Assembly (NCBI GenBank): GCA_034509735.1
Contig: JACGWO010000010.1
Location: 10,491,193-10,555,192 of the forward strand
DNA length: 64,000 bases
Origin: Sesamum alatum
Taxonomy: Eukaryota > Streptophyta > Magnoliopsida > Lamiales > Pedaliaceae
Reading direction: 5' to 3'
The position numbers and the translations under genes were made by a program. Shown piece after piece: positions 1 to 10,581 of the stretch (its first letter is position 1; each line of letters begins with the position of its first letter). The notes beneath the pieces are model-generated. The model was given only the letters and a program-made list of their open reading frames with translations. It ran no database searches and was not told where the DNA came from.

Positions 1-15
1 CTTAGTAGTCCAACA

Positions 16-300
16 CACTACGAAAAAAGCGCTGATTGGGACGGTAACAGGAACTATTTTTTAATTATTTGGAACGGTAAATAATTCATTCGAACCATTT
101 TAGAACGAAAGCCTAACCACGAAAGGTTTGATTTTGGAATACAATTAAGCACGGTAGGTTCTGTCTTTAGGAACGGTTGTCGTGTACAGTTGGAATGGTT
201 ATTTCATCGGCATTGGGAACGGTAAGTCTTTTGAAAAAATCAAATATAGGAACGGTAAGTTGCGAAGACGTACCATCCATAGTACCGTTCCTAAATAATA
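16..300. promoter_or_regulatory. Left subterminal repeat array of element 1
   Basis: The left 285 bp hold repeated GGAACGGT or complementary motifs in both orientations, for example near 39, 73, 173, 251 and 285. In En/Spm the matching position carries short repeats bound by the element-encoded protein. The motif here is unlike the classical maize one, and binding is inferred only from position and repetition. Confidence 0.7.
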
Positions 301-480
301 AATTATTTTTTTTTATATTAATATTTTTTATCATTTAAATATAAATTAAATTAATAATAATATTTTGATTATATAATTAATATTTAAATATGAAAAAACG
401 CATAATTTAGAAATAAAAATTATATTAAATACAAATATTATCCGATTTGATTACAAAAAATAAAATAAAAAATACATAAT

Positions 481-2076
481 TCATTGTTCGTCCCCATCGG
501 CATCGTCCATCTCGTCAATGTCTGGATGGGTGTGGTCTCTAGGAGGCCGTGACGGGCTGACGCCGGAGCAACTGGTTTGCATGTCCTTCACCATGCCCAT
601 TAGGTCTGCCATCATCTCCTCGAGGTGGCCCAATCGACCCTCCATGTTTGACGAAGGGGCTGGCTCTAGCACGGGTGGTGGTTGTGGCGGTGGCAGTAGC
701 GATGGCGAGGTAACGGTCTGGCTGAGGCCCAGGGCCTCAGAACCAAGACCAAATACCCAGCCCTTGTTCTTGCCCCCGACGCAAGTGAGCCACATCTGTT
801 GCTCGGTCTGCGCCACCGAGCCCTCTGATTCAGAAGCAGGATCCTCAGGGGCCTGAGACTGATGATCCTCCATCATCTTCTGGACATCTCCCACAAAAAT
901 AATTGCAATAAATTAGAAAATTTTCAAATATTTAAAAAAATAAATTAGAATGTTTTAATTACAACTTACCGCCATCTCCGCTGCCTTCGACCCGCTCCAG
1001 CCGCCGTCGGTCTTCTTCTTGTAACATCTAGAGAATAACTCCATCTGCTTCACTGGCCGACCGAGCTGTTCCTCCTGTAAAAATAAATGGGAAACAGTTA
1101 TTACAATTTTAATTTAATAGTAATAAATAATTGAAATAACATTAGATATCTTACCATTTTCCGCTTGTGCATACCGACGGAGACAGATCCCCCGCAGTAC
1201 ACAGTAGTGGATGCGGCTGGGTTGGCGTTCCGGTTCGCCTTATTCTTCTTGCACTCCTTCTGGAACTCCGAGGAATCCCAGTACAGGAGGAGCTGCCGCC
1301 ACACCACGTTCGCCAGCCATAGAGGCTTCTGTAGCGACTGTCTGGCGAGGACGAACTTCTTCATCAAGAACTTCCCCACCCAGACATGGAAGATCTTGAA
1401 CATGGACTCGTCGTCGGCGTCCCACCAGTACGTCATCTGTATTAAAATATATATATATATATATATATTTTAACATAGATTGTTAAAATATTTAAAAACA
1501 AAAATTAATTGCTCTTACCTTCAGACTCTTAAACCAGAAATGCTGGTGCTCTTGCGGCACCTTGCGGAAACTGCCCCAAGGATGGGGATAGTGTCCTCGC
1601 ACGACCGCGTACATGCACTCGTGGATCTTCCGATCACGACTGAAATTACAAAATAATTAGTATGTCATAAAAATTTTAATTTAAATTACAAAAAAAAAAT
1701 TAAAAACGTAAATTGTACCTCGCATCAGCGAGTGTGATGTACTGGCGCGCAGATGGTGGTGGAAGTGGTGGGGCCGGTGGGGTGGTGGTGGTGGGGCAGC
1801 CCATGGACGGGCCAGATCGACCGCCGGTGTAGTAGTGGATGGTCCGGGCTGCTGATCCGGCACAGCGGTAGACGCACAGGGCTGCTGATCCGGCACAGGT
1901 GGTGCAGGTGCCGGATCTGCCGGTGGTGGTGGTGGTCAGAAAACTGCTTCCCCATCCCGGAAAGCAACACCGGCCGGCGGTATAGCCGGTTTGCCGTGAC
2001 CGCGGCCACGACCACGACCACGACCACGGCCACGGCCACGTCCACCTCCTCGAGGTGGAAAATCCCGACCAGACAT
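481..2076 (-). pseudogene. Ptta/EnSpm-family CACTA protein gene (TNP1-like), broken
   Basis: Five exons can be drawn on the minus strand: 2076-1719, 1639-1519, 1436-1155, 1074-970, and about 889-481. The first four have GT/AG borders. The N terminus is rich in Gly-Arg (MSGRDFPPRGGG, then RG repeats) and Pro. Exons 2-4 give the Ptta/En/Spm core, with KIHECMYAVVRGHYPHPWG and then MTYWWDADDESMF. The last exon has a helical, acidic tail ending ...DADGDEQ. In En/Spm such proteins bind the subterminal repeats and assist the transposase. Breaks are a stop codon at 1936-1938 where element 2 has Arg, a frame change in the GGT repeat of exon 1, and loss of the AG acceptor before exon 5 (TGTGG where element 2 keeps TGCAG). 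Confidence 0.82.
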
Positions 2077-2209
2077 TATCTAAAAAATACACATAAGTAT
2101 CAATTTATTTCAATAATGAAGATTTTCTAATTTAGTTAATATATATGCAAACTAAATACCATAATTATACCCTAAAATTGCACTGATTCCTTCAAATTAT
2201 CATATTTTT

Positions 2210-2960
2210 AATTATTGAATTTTTTGAAAAATTCAAATTTCCAGATTTTTAAAAAATTAAAAAAACCGGATTTTTAAAAAATTAAAAATTCCAAATTTTT
2301 AAAAAATTTTAAATTCCAATTCCGGATTTTTAAAAATTAAAAAAATTCCAAATTTTTAAAAAATTTTAAATTCCAGATTTTAAATATTTTAAATTTCCAG
2401 ATTTTTAAAAAAATAAAATTCCAGATTTTAAATATTTTAAATTTTCAGATTTTTAAGAAATTAAAAATTCCAGATTTTGAAAAAATTAAAAAATTCCAGA
2501 TTTTGAAAAAAATTAAAAATTCCAGATTTTAAAAAAATTAAATTCCAGATTTTAAATATTTTAAATTCCCAGATTTTTAAAAAAATAAAATTCCAGATTT
2601 TAAATATTTTAAATTTTCAGATTTTTAAAATTATAAAAATTCCAGATTTTTGAAAAATTAAAAATTTCCAGATTTTTAAAAAATTAAAAATTCAGAATTT
2701 TGAAAAAATTCAAATTTCCAGAATTTTAAAAAAAATCAAATTTCCAGATTTTGAAAAAAAAATTCTAATTTCCAGATTTTTAAAAAATTCAAATTGACAG
2801 ATTTTTAAAAAATTCAAATTTCCAGAAAATTAAAAAATTAAAAAATTCAGATTTTTATAAAATTCAAATTTCCAGATTATTAAAAAAAGTACAAAATTCC
2901 AGAATTTTAAAAATTTCCAAATTTCCATATTTTCCGAATTTTCAGATTTACAGAAATATA
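2210..2960. repeat. AT-rich degenerate tandem repeat in element 1
   Basis: About 750 bp are built from imperfect repeats of a roughly 30-35 bp unit, typically TTCCAGATTTTTAAAAAATT. It lies between the first coding exon of the Ptta gene and a GC-rich leader at 3375-3600, so it may be part of a first intron or upstream region. Element 2 has a comparable AT-rich stretch at about 17500-18560, but more diverged. I see no gene in it, nor in the AT-rich 2960-3290 that follows. Confidence 0.75.
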
Positions 2961-3286
2961 CCCAAATTACAGAAATAATATCCTATATCCCATCATATTT
3001 ACATATATTCCATCAAATTACAGAAATAATAGTATATATTCCAGATTTTCAAGAAATTTTACAAAAATCCCAGAAAATTTACACAAAATTACAACATAAT
3101 ATCAGTAATCCCAGATCAGAAAATTTACACAAAATTACAACATAATACCAGAAAATTACAGAAAATTCCCTAACTATTCAAAAATTATAGATTACTCCCC
3201 TAACTATTCAAAAATTACAGATTACTCCCTAACTAAACAGAAATTACAGAAAATTCCCTAACTATTCAAAAATTACAGAAACTACA

Positions 3287-3616
3287 TCATAAAATTACAA
3301 ATATTACAACATAATTCTTACATGCATTTTTAGAAAATAAAAATAGAAAAAGAAAAATAAAAGTAGGGTTTTTGGAAACCCTACTTGGTACGACGACGGC
3401 GGAGGGATGGCGGTGGCTTGCAGCGGCGGCTGACGATGGGGGCGCTGACGACGGGGCTGTGGGGGGAGGGGACGCTGACGACGGGGCACTGGCGGCTGCC
3501 GACGGCGTCGGTAGGAGAGGCGCTGAGTGGCGGCCAGAGGGGGAAAGACAGATTGAGGGGGAGAGTGAGATTGAGGGGGAAGAGAGAGAGGCAGAAAATA
3601 GGTAAAAATCGGCCAA
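3287..3616 (-). other. GC-rich leader or first exon candidate of the Ptta gene
   Basis: A sharply GC-rich block (about 3375-3600) interrupts AT-rich DNA. On the minus strand it opens with ATG GCC GAT TTT and continues with Ser/Pro/Ala-rich codons. Element 2 has the same layout at 18891-18523, also starting MADF, but the following residues are not conserved. A pyrimidine-rich transcribed leader fits better than a conserved protein. Its position just inside the central motif block suggests that Ptta transcription starts near 3620 and runs left. Confidence 0.4.
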
Positions 3617-3639
3617 GGGGTGAATTTATATTAGGATTT

Positions 3640-4880
3640 TGGAACGGTAACATTTTGTATTGACCGTTCCTAAGACCAGCCCTAAATTGAAAAACGACGT
3701 CGTTTTGCTTTTAAAACGACGACGTTTTACGACATATTACTTATAATAAACTTACTAGGAACGGTCGTGTAATATGCCCAGTGTTACAGGTATCGTTCCT
3801 AAATTGGAAAACGACGTCATTTTGCTTTTAAAACGACGACGTTTGACAACATATTACTTATAATAAACTTACTAGGAATGTTCGTGTAATATGCCCAGTG
3901 TTACAGGTCTCGTTCCTAAATTGAAAAACGACGTCGTTTCTTTACCTGTACATAGTTACCGTTCCTATTGCTACACCGTACTGTTCCTATATGTATTACA
4001 ATGTTTTTGCTATTTTCTTAGATAATAAATATAAATTAAGAAAAATACGTTTCGAACACTTATTTTATTAAATAAACGTATACAATTGGATGTTTAAAGA
4101 TTTAAAAAATCTGTAATAATTTCCAAAAAATAGACACACGTTCACAATATGAACTATTTTTGTATATTTATGTTTGTTAGTATTTCACAGATGTAACTAG
4201 CATCCTATATTGTTGTACAGCACGGCATAATCAGACCGTCAAAATTCCAATCAGACCGTTAGATATGATATAACACACAAAAGAATCATTATATGTCGTT
4301 TTGAAATATTTTGGTGTGCGGATCTCGAGTTATTGTATTCGGTCAGTATTCATCGTACCAAAAACAGATGCATCCTTAAATCCAGGTTACTGATTGAAAA
4401 TCCGACCGTTGGACATCAATTCATATCTATCACCTTGTACGTGTTAAAAAATGGTGTCGATCCGGCTGACGGATGTTGAGATATCGGACAAATTGGTTCG
4501 AGTTGTACAACTAGGAACGGTTACCTAATAGATACAGTGTTCCCAATACCGTTCCTATTATAAATAACGATGTCGTTTTAATGCACTTACATATTTACCG
4601 TTCCTATTATAATCTGGAACGGTCATGTGTAGACTTACCGTTCCAATAGTTGAATTTCCCACCAATTTTTCATTGGGCGCCAAAACGAAATATTGGGCTA
4701 CAGTTAGGAACGGTAGTAGGTTTTCACCTACCGTTCCTAGTTAAAATTTCCCACATTTTTTTAATTAGGCACCATATTTAAATTATTGTACCTCAAATAG
4801 GAACAGTCCTGATAAATTTGTATCGTTCCTAATTCAATTTTCCCTCATTTTTTTTAATTAGCCGCCTGATAGCAACGGTC
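3640..4880. promoter_or_regulatory. Central block of subterminal-type motifs in element 1
   Basis: Copies of GGAACGGT and ACCGTTCC, otherwise confined to the element ends, recur here in the middle of the element (for example 3644, 3664, 3760, 4515, 4548, 4600, 4706, 4729). The block lies upstream of the inferred Ptta leader and downstream of the TNP2 gene end. It contains a 117-bp tandem repeat. Element 2 has the equivalent block at about 18910-20350, so the arrangement is ancestral to both. A promoter role is inferred. Confidence 0.6.
3684..3935. repeat. 117-bp tandem repeat, two full copies and a partial third
   Basis: Units start at AAATTG at 3684, 3801 and 3918, a constant period of 117 bp. 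Each unit begins with an AAAACGACGTCGTTTT-type palindrome (altered in the second unit) and carries an AGGAACGGT-type motif and a CGTTCCTAAA. Copies one and two differ by scattered substitutions, so the duplication is not very recent. Confidence 0.85.
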
Positions 4881-4962
4881 CTGATAATCAAAATACATCT
4901 ATCAAATACAATTTTAATAATAACTGTGATAAAAAATTACAGAAATTTTTGAATTGGAAAAT

Positions 4963-7900
4963 TCAAAAAGTCTCTTCATCGGACTCAGCCTCGTCAAAGC
5001 TATCTTCATCTTCATCTTCGGATTCCTGTCTGGCGAGCGCGATGGCCCTGCTCCATGATCAACGACCAATTGTATTCCCGTTGGGTCATGCAGTTCAAAT
5101 GTTTGGTTATCTATTACAACATCTGGATTAGGTACGACTTCATGAGCAATTGCGGTAATTACAAATTTGGTTATCTATTACAACATCTGCTATTAATGAT
5201 ATATATAGCAATTGAAATAATTGATTACAAATTCATGAGCATATCGCGGTAATTACAACAAATCGATGATACTTACACGAGCCTTGAACCAATTCTTGAA
5301 TTGTGTCACCACTAGTTGATCAATTATCGGGTCCTCCGAATTGTGTTGCTCGAACAGTTCATTTAGGAATGACCTGTTATAGTAAAACTGATAGTTATAA
5401 ATATACATGTAATTGAAATTGAAATGATTTGTACGAGATAATTACGTTTCTATAAGACACTTACTCGTAGTACGGTGCAACTACTTCACAATTACACAAG
5501 ACGTATGTCTCGATAGCATGAAGTTCCTCCCCGCTCAGCCATCTCTTCTTCGAGGCTCCACTTGCTCGGCCTGGGTAATTGAAAATGGACCGAATAATTC
5601 GATCGCCGTTGCTCATGAGATCATCGTTTCGACCGGGTCTGTTTCGCTTGCATAGAATGTGTGGTTCGAAGTAGTGTGAGGAGAAAAGTCCAATTTCTTC
5701 GAGAATATAAGCCTCTACAATTGACGCCTCGACGTGTGTTTTGTTTTTCACCTTTTTCTTCAAATTGCGTAGGAATCTATTCATATGACAATTTATTAAA
5801 ATGCAAATAATAAGTATATATTTAACAGTATTAATTATTTAATTACCTTTCAAATGGGTACATCCACCTGTATTGCACGGGGCCCCCAACGCGCACCTCA
5901 TATGGCAGGTGAACAATTAGATGTTCCATTGAGTCGAAAAAGGAAGGAGGAAAAATTTTCTCGAGGTTGCACATGATGACGGCTACACTATCTTCCAATT
6001 CTTTTACCTTGGCCACATTTAGTGTTGTTGAGCATAACATCTGGAATAGAAGACTGACTTCCGTCAAGGCCCCCCACACGTGCTCTGGAAGCATTTCATG
6101 GAAAGCAATCGAAATCAATTTCTGCATGAAAAACACAACAATCATGGCTCTTCATGCCGTGCATCCTCAACTCCTTCAGGTCGACGCAACGGGCCAAGTT
6201 AGAGGCATACCCATCAGGAAACCTAAGACAACGAATCCACTCATATATCTTCTTCTTTTTCTCCTTTGTCAGTGTATATACCGCCTTGGGCATCACGTTC
6301 GGTCTCCTTTCATCCACCTCAAGCTCCGGCCGATTACATATGATCTTCAGATCCTTCCGTGCATTCAGATTGTCCTTCTTTTTTCCCTTGATGTCCATCA
6401 CAGTATTGAATATATTATCAAACACATTCTTCTCAATATGCATGACATCAAGATTGTGTCGTATCAGATGCGCCCCCAGTATTCAAGCTCCCAGAATATG
6501 CTTTTCTTCGTCCACTTATGGTCGACGCCGTAGCCTTCTGGTTCACTCAACGGTTGTTCGACAGCAATGCTAAATGTATCGACACGGGTTCGGATCTGTT
6601 CTCCAGTCAGCCTCGGACGTGCAACCTTCCTCTCCATTCGATTTTTTAGTGAAGGTTTTCTTGTTCCTGCGATAAGGATGACCCGTGGTAGGAATTGCCT
6701 GTGGCAGTCAAAATAACATGCCTTCCGACAGTGCTGTAAATAGAATGCCCGTGTGTCCTCCATACAAACTGGACACCCCATAACACCGGCGGTACTCCAT
6801 CCAGACGCCATACCATAAACAGGAAGGTCGTTCACTGTCCACATCAATGCGGCATGCATCATGAATGCCTTGTTTGTCGCAGTATAGTGCGTACGTACAC
6901 CCACATGCCATAAATTCTGCAACTCCTCGATCAACGGCTCCAAGTAGACATCGATAAGACGTTTGGGATTCGATGGGCCAGGGATCACCATCGTTAGGAA
7001 CATATACTCAGACTTCATGCACAATCCCGGTGGAAGATTGTACGGTGTAAGTATCACGGGCCAACATGAGTAAGTTTTACCATACTGACCGTGCGGTGCA
7101 AACCCATCCGTGCACAATCCAAGTCTAACATTCCTCGGTTCAGCTGCAAAATCAGGATACGTCCGGTCAAAATGCTTCCAAGCCTCTACATCCGACGGAT
7201 GACACATGGATCCTTCCTCCGTCTGATGGCTCGCATGCCAAGTCATATGCTCTGCTGTGACCTCCGACGCATACAACCTCTGCAGCCGAGGGGTAATCGG
7301 TAGATACCTAAGAATGGCATGCGGGGACTTCTTGCGTTTAGGATTTCTGTCCCTCGTGGGCTTGTACCTAGCGTCTCCACAGAACTTGCAATATTCCTTA
7401 TCAATATCGTCCTTCCAGTACAACATGCAATTGATTTTGCAAGCATCAATCTTCTGAACTGGTAAACCCAATTCTCTTATCAATTTCTTCGTATTGTAAT
7501 AATCGGCGGGGAAAGTGTGATCGCAGGGCATTACAGTATCAGCCCACTGGCATAACCGATCATATGTATGCTCGGAAAAACCCCCTTCGGCCTTGATATT
7601 CACCAAAGAGGCAATTGACGCCAACTGAGAGGTGGTGCAGCCATTCCACAAAGGTTGGTCCGCAACATGAACTACATCAAAAAACAGTTTGACAAGCCAG
7701 ACACATAATCATAGGGCCCAAATCGTAATATGAACTAAGACCCACATCAGATGGACAATACCGAGTACCATCATCAGTCGGTCCCTCCTGGTTGTACGAA
7801 GACCAGAATGACGGCCCCGCGGCATCGAATACATCCTCTGCGCCCAATCCATCTGAGCCGCATCACCCCAATGCGAACTACCCTCCTCCTGAACGGGTGG

Positions 7901-8209
7901 CGTTTGCTGATGCTGCACAGGGGGCGCTGTCAATGCTTCAAAGTATTCCTGCACCCTCTCTTCACCATGCGAAGTCCAATTGTAATACTCTGGCATAAAC
8001 CCTTTCATACACAAATCAAAATTTACCTCGTCTAGTGTTTTGAACCGTTCGTTTTTGCACTTCCGGCAGGTACACTTAATCTTGTCCCCGTCCATATATG
8101 CACGCTGAGACTGGGCCCATTCTAAAAATGTTGTAACACCATCCTCAAACTCCGGCGTCACACCCAGGACGTCTCGATCATACATCCATTTCCTCAACTG
8201 TCTTAACAT
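4963..8209 (-). pseudogene. TNP2-type CACTA transposase gene, frameshifted
   Basis: Reading leftward from ATG at 8209, the order is as follows. A transposase-associated domain comes first (KWMYDRDVLG, with CTCRKCKN). The TNP2 core (7651-6464) has the Cys-rich CMLYWKDD...YCKFCG segment, LGLCTDGFAPHGQYGKTYSC, WPVILTPYNLPP and GWSTAGVMGCPVC. The MHIEKNVFDNI block (6443 onward) and a DUF4218-like region (6145-5843) follow. Further exons lie at about 5784-5461 and 5370-5270, and the tail is acidic, ending at a stop at 4963. Family members are DDE-type cut-and-paste transposases. The frame breaks at about 7840, 7705, 7680, 6473-6477 (C run) and 6129-6133 (A run), and again in the acidic tail. The middle of the element is therefore a pseudogene, or carries several homopolymer sequence errors. 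Confidence 0.88.
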
Positions 8210-8479
8210 GATTGGTCCTACGTATAATTCACAACAACAATTAAATGACAAGAGTAAATTATATATATATATATGCAAAAATAACAGAATTTTGCATACT
8301 TACCTGAGCAAAACACCTATCAATATCAATCCAAAATTCGCGTTCGGTAGTTGATATGTTCGATTTTTCGTATAAAGAATCAAGAGGGGTGGGGGAGGGG
8401 GGAGTTACAAATACATAATGAGTTGGAGAGTAAGTATAAGAACAATGACAAAGAAGGGGGACATATATATAGAAATCAT

Positions 8480-9136
8480 TGGTACGGTCATTGAAATACT
8501 ATTTGGAACACAAAATTAGCCGTTAAAATATAGCCGTTGTTCCAACTTTAGAAGCGGTCTCAGGAAAGGTAACAGGAACGGTAAAGTTATCGTTGTAATA
8601 TAGCCGTTAGCGCATATTAGGAACGGTATCAGGCACAACAAAACGGACCGTTCCTACTTGGAGTACATTTTGGATCGGTACTTGTAACATAGTTTCACTT
8701 ACTATATATCCGTAATTTAGAACGGTAATTGCATCACATTTTTTCCCATGGCGTAAAAGGGCCTCCTGTAGGACTACATATTGAAACGGTCAGTCAACCG
8801 GTCCAATATTGACACGGTCTTTGGAACACAGGCAGGAACGGTGAGTGTTCTCGGTCGGCCTACCGTTCCAAATCTCACACATGTGTTCCAAATTGAGGTC
8901 CAAAATATATCAGGTCCCCTTTAGGAACGGTTATAGCTGTACAAATTGGCACGTTATTTTTGGCACTCTAATAGGAACAGTCCGACCGTTCCTATTAATT
9001 TGTATTACAATTAGCACGACTCTGACGTCATTAACGGTTTACCGTTCCACAACAGTTCCTACAACCGTTCCTACATGGAACGGTAACTGGAACAGTCGTA
9101 CCTTACAGTTCCTATTTCCGCATTTTTTTTGTAGTG
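8480..9136. promoter_or_regulatory. Right subterminal repeat array of element 1
   Basis: At least ten AGGAACGGT or ACCGTTCCT motifs in both orientations fill the last 650 bp, immediately upstream of the minus-strand TNP2 gene. This is the expected place for both the transposase-binding repeats and the TNP2 promoter. Confidence 0.7.
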
Positions 9137-9139
9137 ACA

Positions 9140-10190
9140 CTTTACGTGATTTTTGTTTTGGTCTCATTTTTCACAAAAATATTGCCAAGTTAATCTATAC
9201 CACTTTTGCTGTCAAATTTAAACGGCAGATTGCACATCTGTTAAGTGATTGTTGCTTTTGGCGGGAAAAGGTACACCAATGCACCTGACGCAAGTCGTGA
9301 AATTATCTCCAACAGAATTTTTTTGACTGCTCATTTTTTACCTTTGAAACCTAAAAATTTTGTAAGCAAATTTCTCCTTAATCCTAGAGTAATAGGCGAA
9401 GAAAAACAAAGAAATAAGTGAAGACAGTGAACATTCAAAGGTATGCGAGGATGTTCTTGCATCTTCGCCATCTCATCGACTTGGGAAACCCTATGGTATG
9501 TGTTGATTTTGTATGTTTTTAGGTTTTATTTTTTTGGACTTTATCCTTTTTCTGCTTGTAAAGATAATGTCTACATTTATTCTATTGGTTAATGGTTGGA
9601 TTTGTTATGAAAATGGGGTTGGTTTTGGTTCCTTTATTCTCGATTTATGATGAAAAATTGAGTGTTTTTGTTTTTTTTTTGTTTTTTCAAGTCATATTGG
9701 ATATAGTGGGTGAAAAAGTATTATAGGCCGGAAGAAAGCAAACTATAGTGCTCATTTCAAACATTATTTCCTCTTTATTTTTTTCAGGCAAGCAGACAAA
9801 GAACGAAGAGAATGAAAATGACAAAAATGAAGGTTTTTTTTAATAACTTCAACAACTGCAAAACGCCTCTTATAGAGGCTAGGCAATTCTCTTGGCCCCA
9901 GACATTGTCGGAAAATTGTCTAAAAATCTTAAATCGGACTACATTTACACGTTCCTACAAGTTAATGATAAAAATATGATAATGGTAATACTTAGAGAAC
10001 CAAAATTAATTGGGGACAAAATTAAAGGAACGAAAAAAAATTCTCCATTCTTTTAAAGGGGAAAGCTGGGAGAAACCCAACGCCCTCATGGCCATTGCCC
10101 TCAATACAACAAGGTATGGATCAATTCATATCAAATACTGATGCCCTAACCTGTGTGCTCTTCTCTTCATTTGGATTTTATTAGTGTAAG
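9140..10190. other. Intergenic, no gene recognised
   Basis: This is AT-rich DNA between CACTA element 1 and the 3' side of the NAC gene. Short open frames exist, but none resembles a known family. A splice-donor-like GGTATGTG near 9494 follows a short open stretch, with nothing else to support an exon. Confidence 0.4.
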
Positions 10191-10455
10191 TTGGGAAAAA
10201 TTGCAATTTTCCTCCACTAATATAGGTTTTGTGTCAATTTAAATCAGGATTGTAATGTTTAAAAAATGGCAATTTCAATCCAAATTGTCCTAATTTTACT
10301 GAAATTAGGCATATGAATAGCACGTGATGTGTTAAATTTGGGGGTTTTCTCCCCTCCGGACAAAAATTCCTACGTGGCCTTTTTAAAATTGGCCAAGCTC
10401 ACGTGGCATTGATGATGTGTTAAATTTTAACACATCATCGATGTCACGTCAGCAG
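10190..10455. repeat. Probable foldback repeat with a strong central palindrome
   Basis: Two 14-bp arms at 10411-10424 and 10426-10439 (GATGATGTGTTAAA and its complement) are separated by one base. Pairing extends with mismatches outward to about 10397-10453. The left side (GGAAAAATTGCAATTTTCC) resembles the ends of Mutator-type foldback elements elsewhere in the window. The outer boundaries are not clear. Confidence 0.45.
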
Positions 10456-10581
10456 AGTCTATCTGAAACAGATTATTCTGAATTGTTTTAGACATTTATA
10501 TGCCTTCGAAGCGTACATCGAGAAAAAATAAGAACTTCAATTTCATTCAATGGCGATGAACCTATTACAAATCATAAAATA

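Larger units (their letters stand above)
16..9136 (-). mobile_element. CACTA (En/Spm) transposon, element 1, with both gene remnants
   Basis: The element starts with CACTACGAAAAAAGCG and ends with the inverted form, reading GCATTTTTTTTGTAGTG on the plus strand. It is flanked by the 3-bp direct repeat ACA at 13-15 and 9137-9139. CACTACA-type ends with a 3-bp target duplication define the CACTA superfamily. Both ends carry many copies of a short motif (AGGAACGGT or its complement ACCGTTCCT), as expected for the subterminal transposase-binding repeats of this group. Two genes are visible on the minus strand: a TNP2 transposase near the right end and a Ptta/EnSpm protein near the left end. Both carry disabling changes, so this copy is probably not autonomous, although it retains most of the parts. 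Confidence 0.93.

Noticed and set aside
1447..1470. TA microsatellites (also 15522-15554 and 13663-13681)
   Set aside because: Ordinary simple repeats; those at 1447 and 15522 lie in the same Ptta intron of both elements.
1753..2130. Plus-strand open frame rich in Trp and Thr
   Set aside because: It is the antisense of the Gly-Arg-rich first Ptta exon.
2210..3300. Satellite or centromere-like array
   Set aside because: The repeats are confined to one CACTA element and are too irregular and short for a centromeric satellite.
3287..3663. Several overlapping Ser/Pro/Ala or Gly/Arg-rich frames on both strands
   Set aside because: GC-rich leader of the CACTA element. The counterpart in element 2 does not conserve the protein beyond the first residues.
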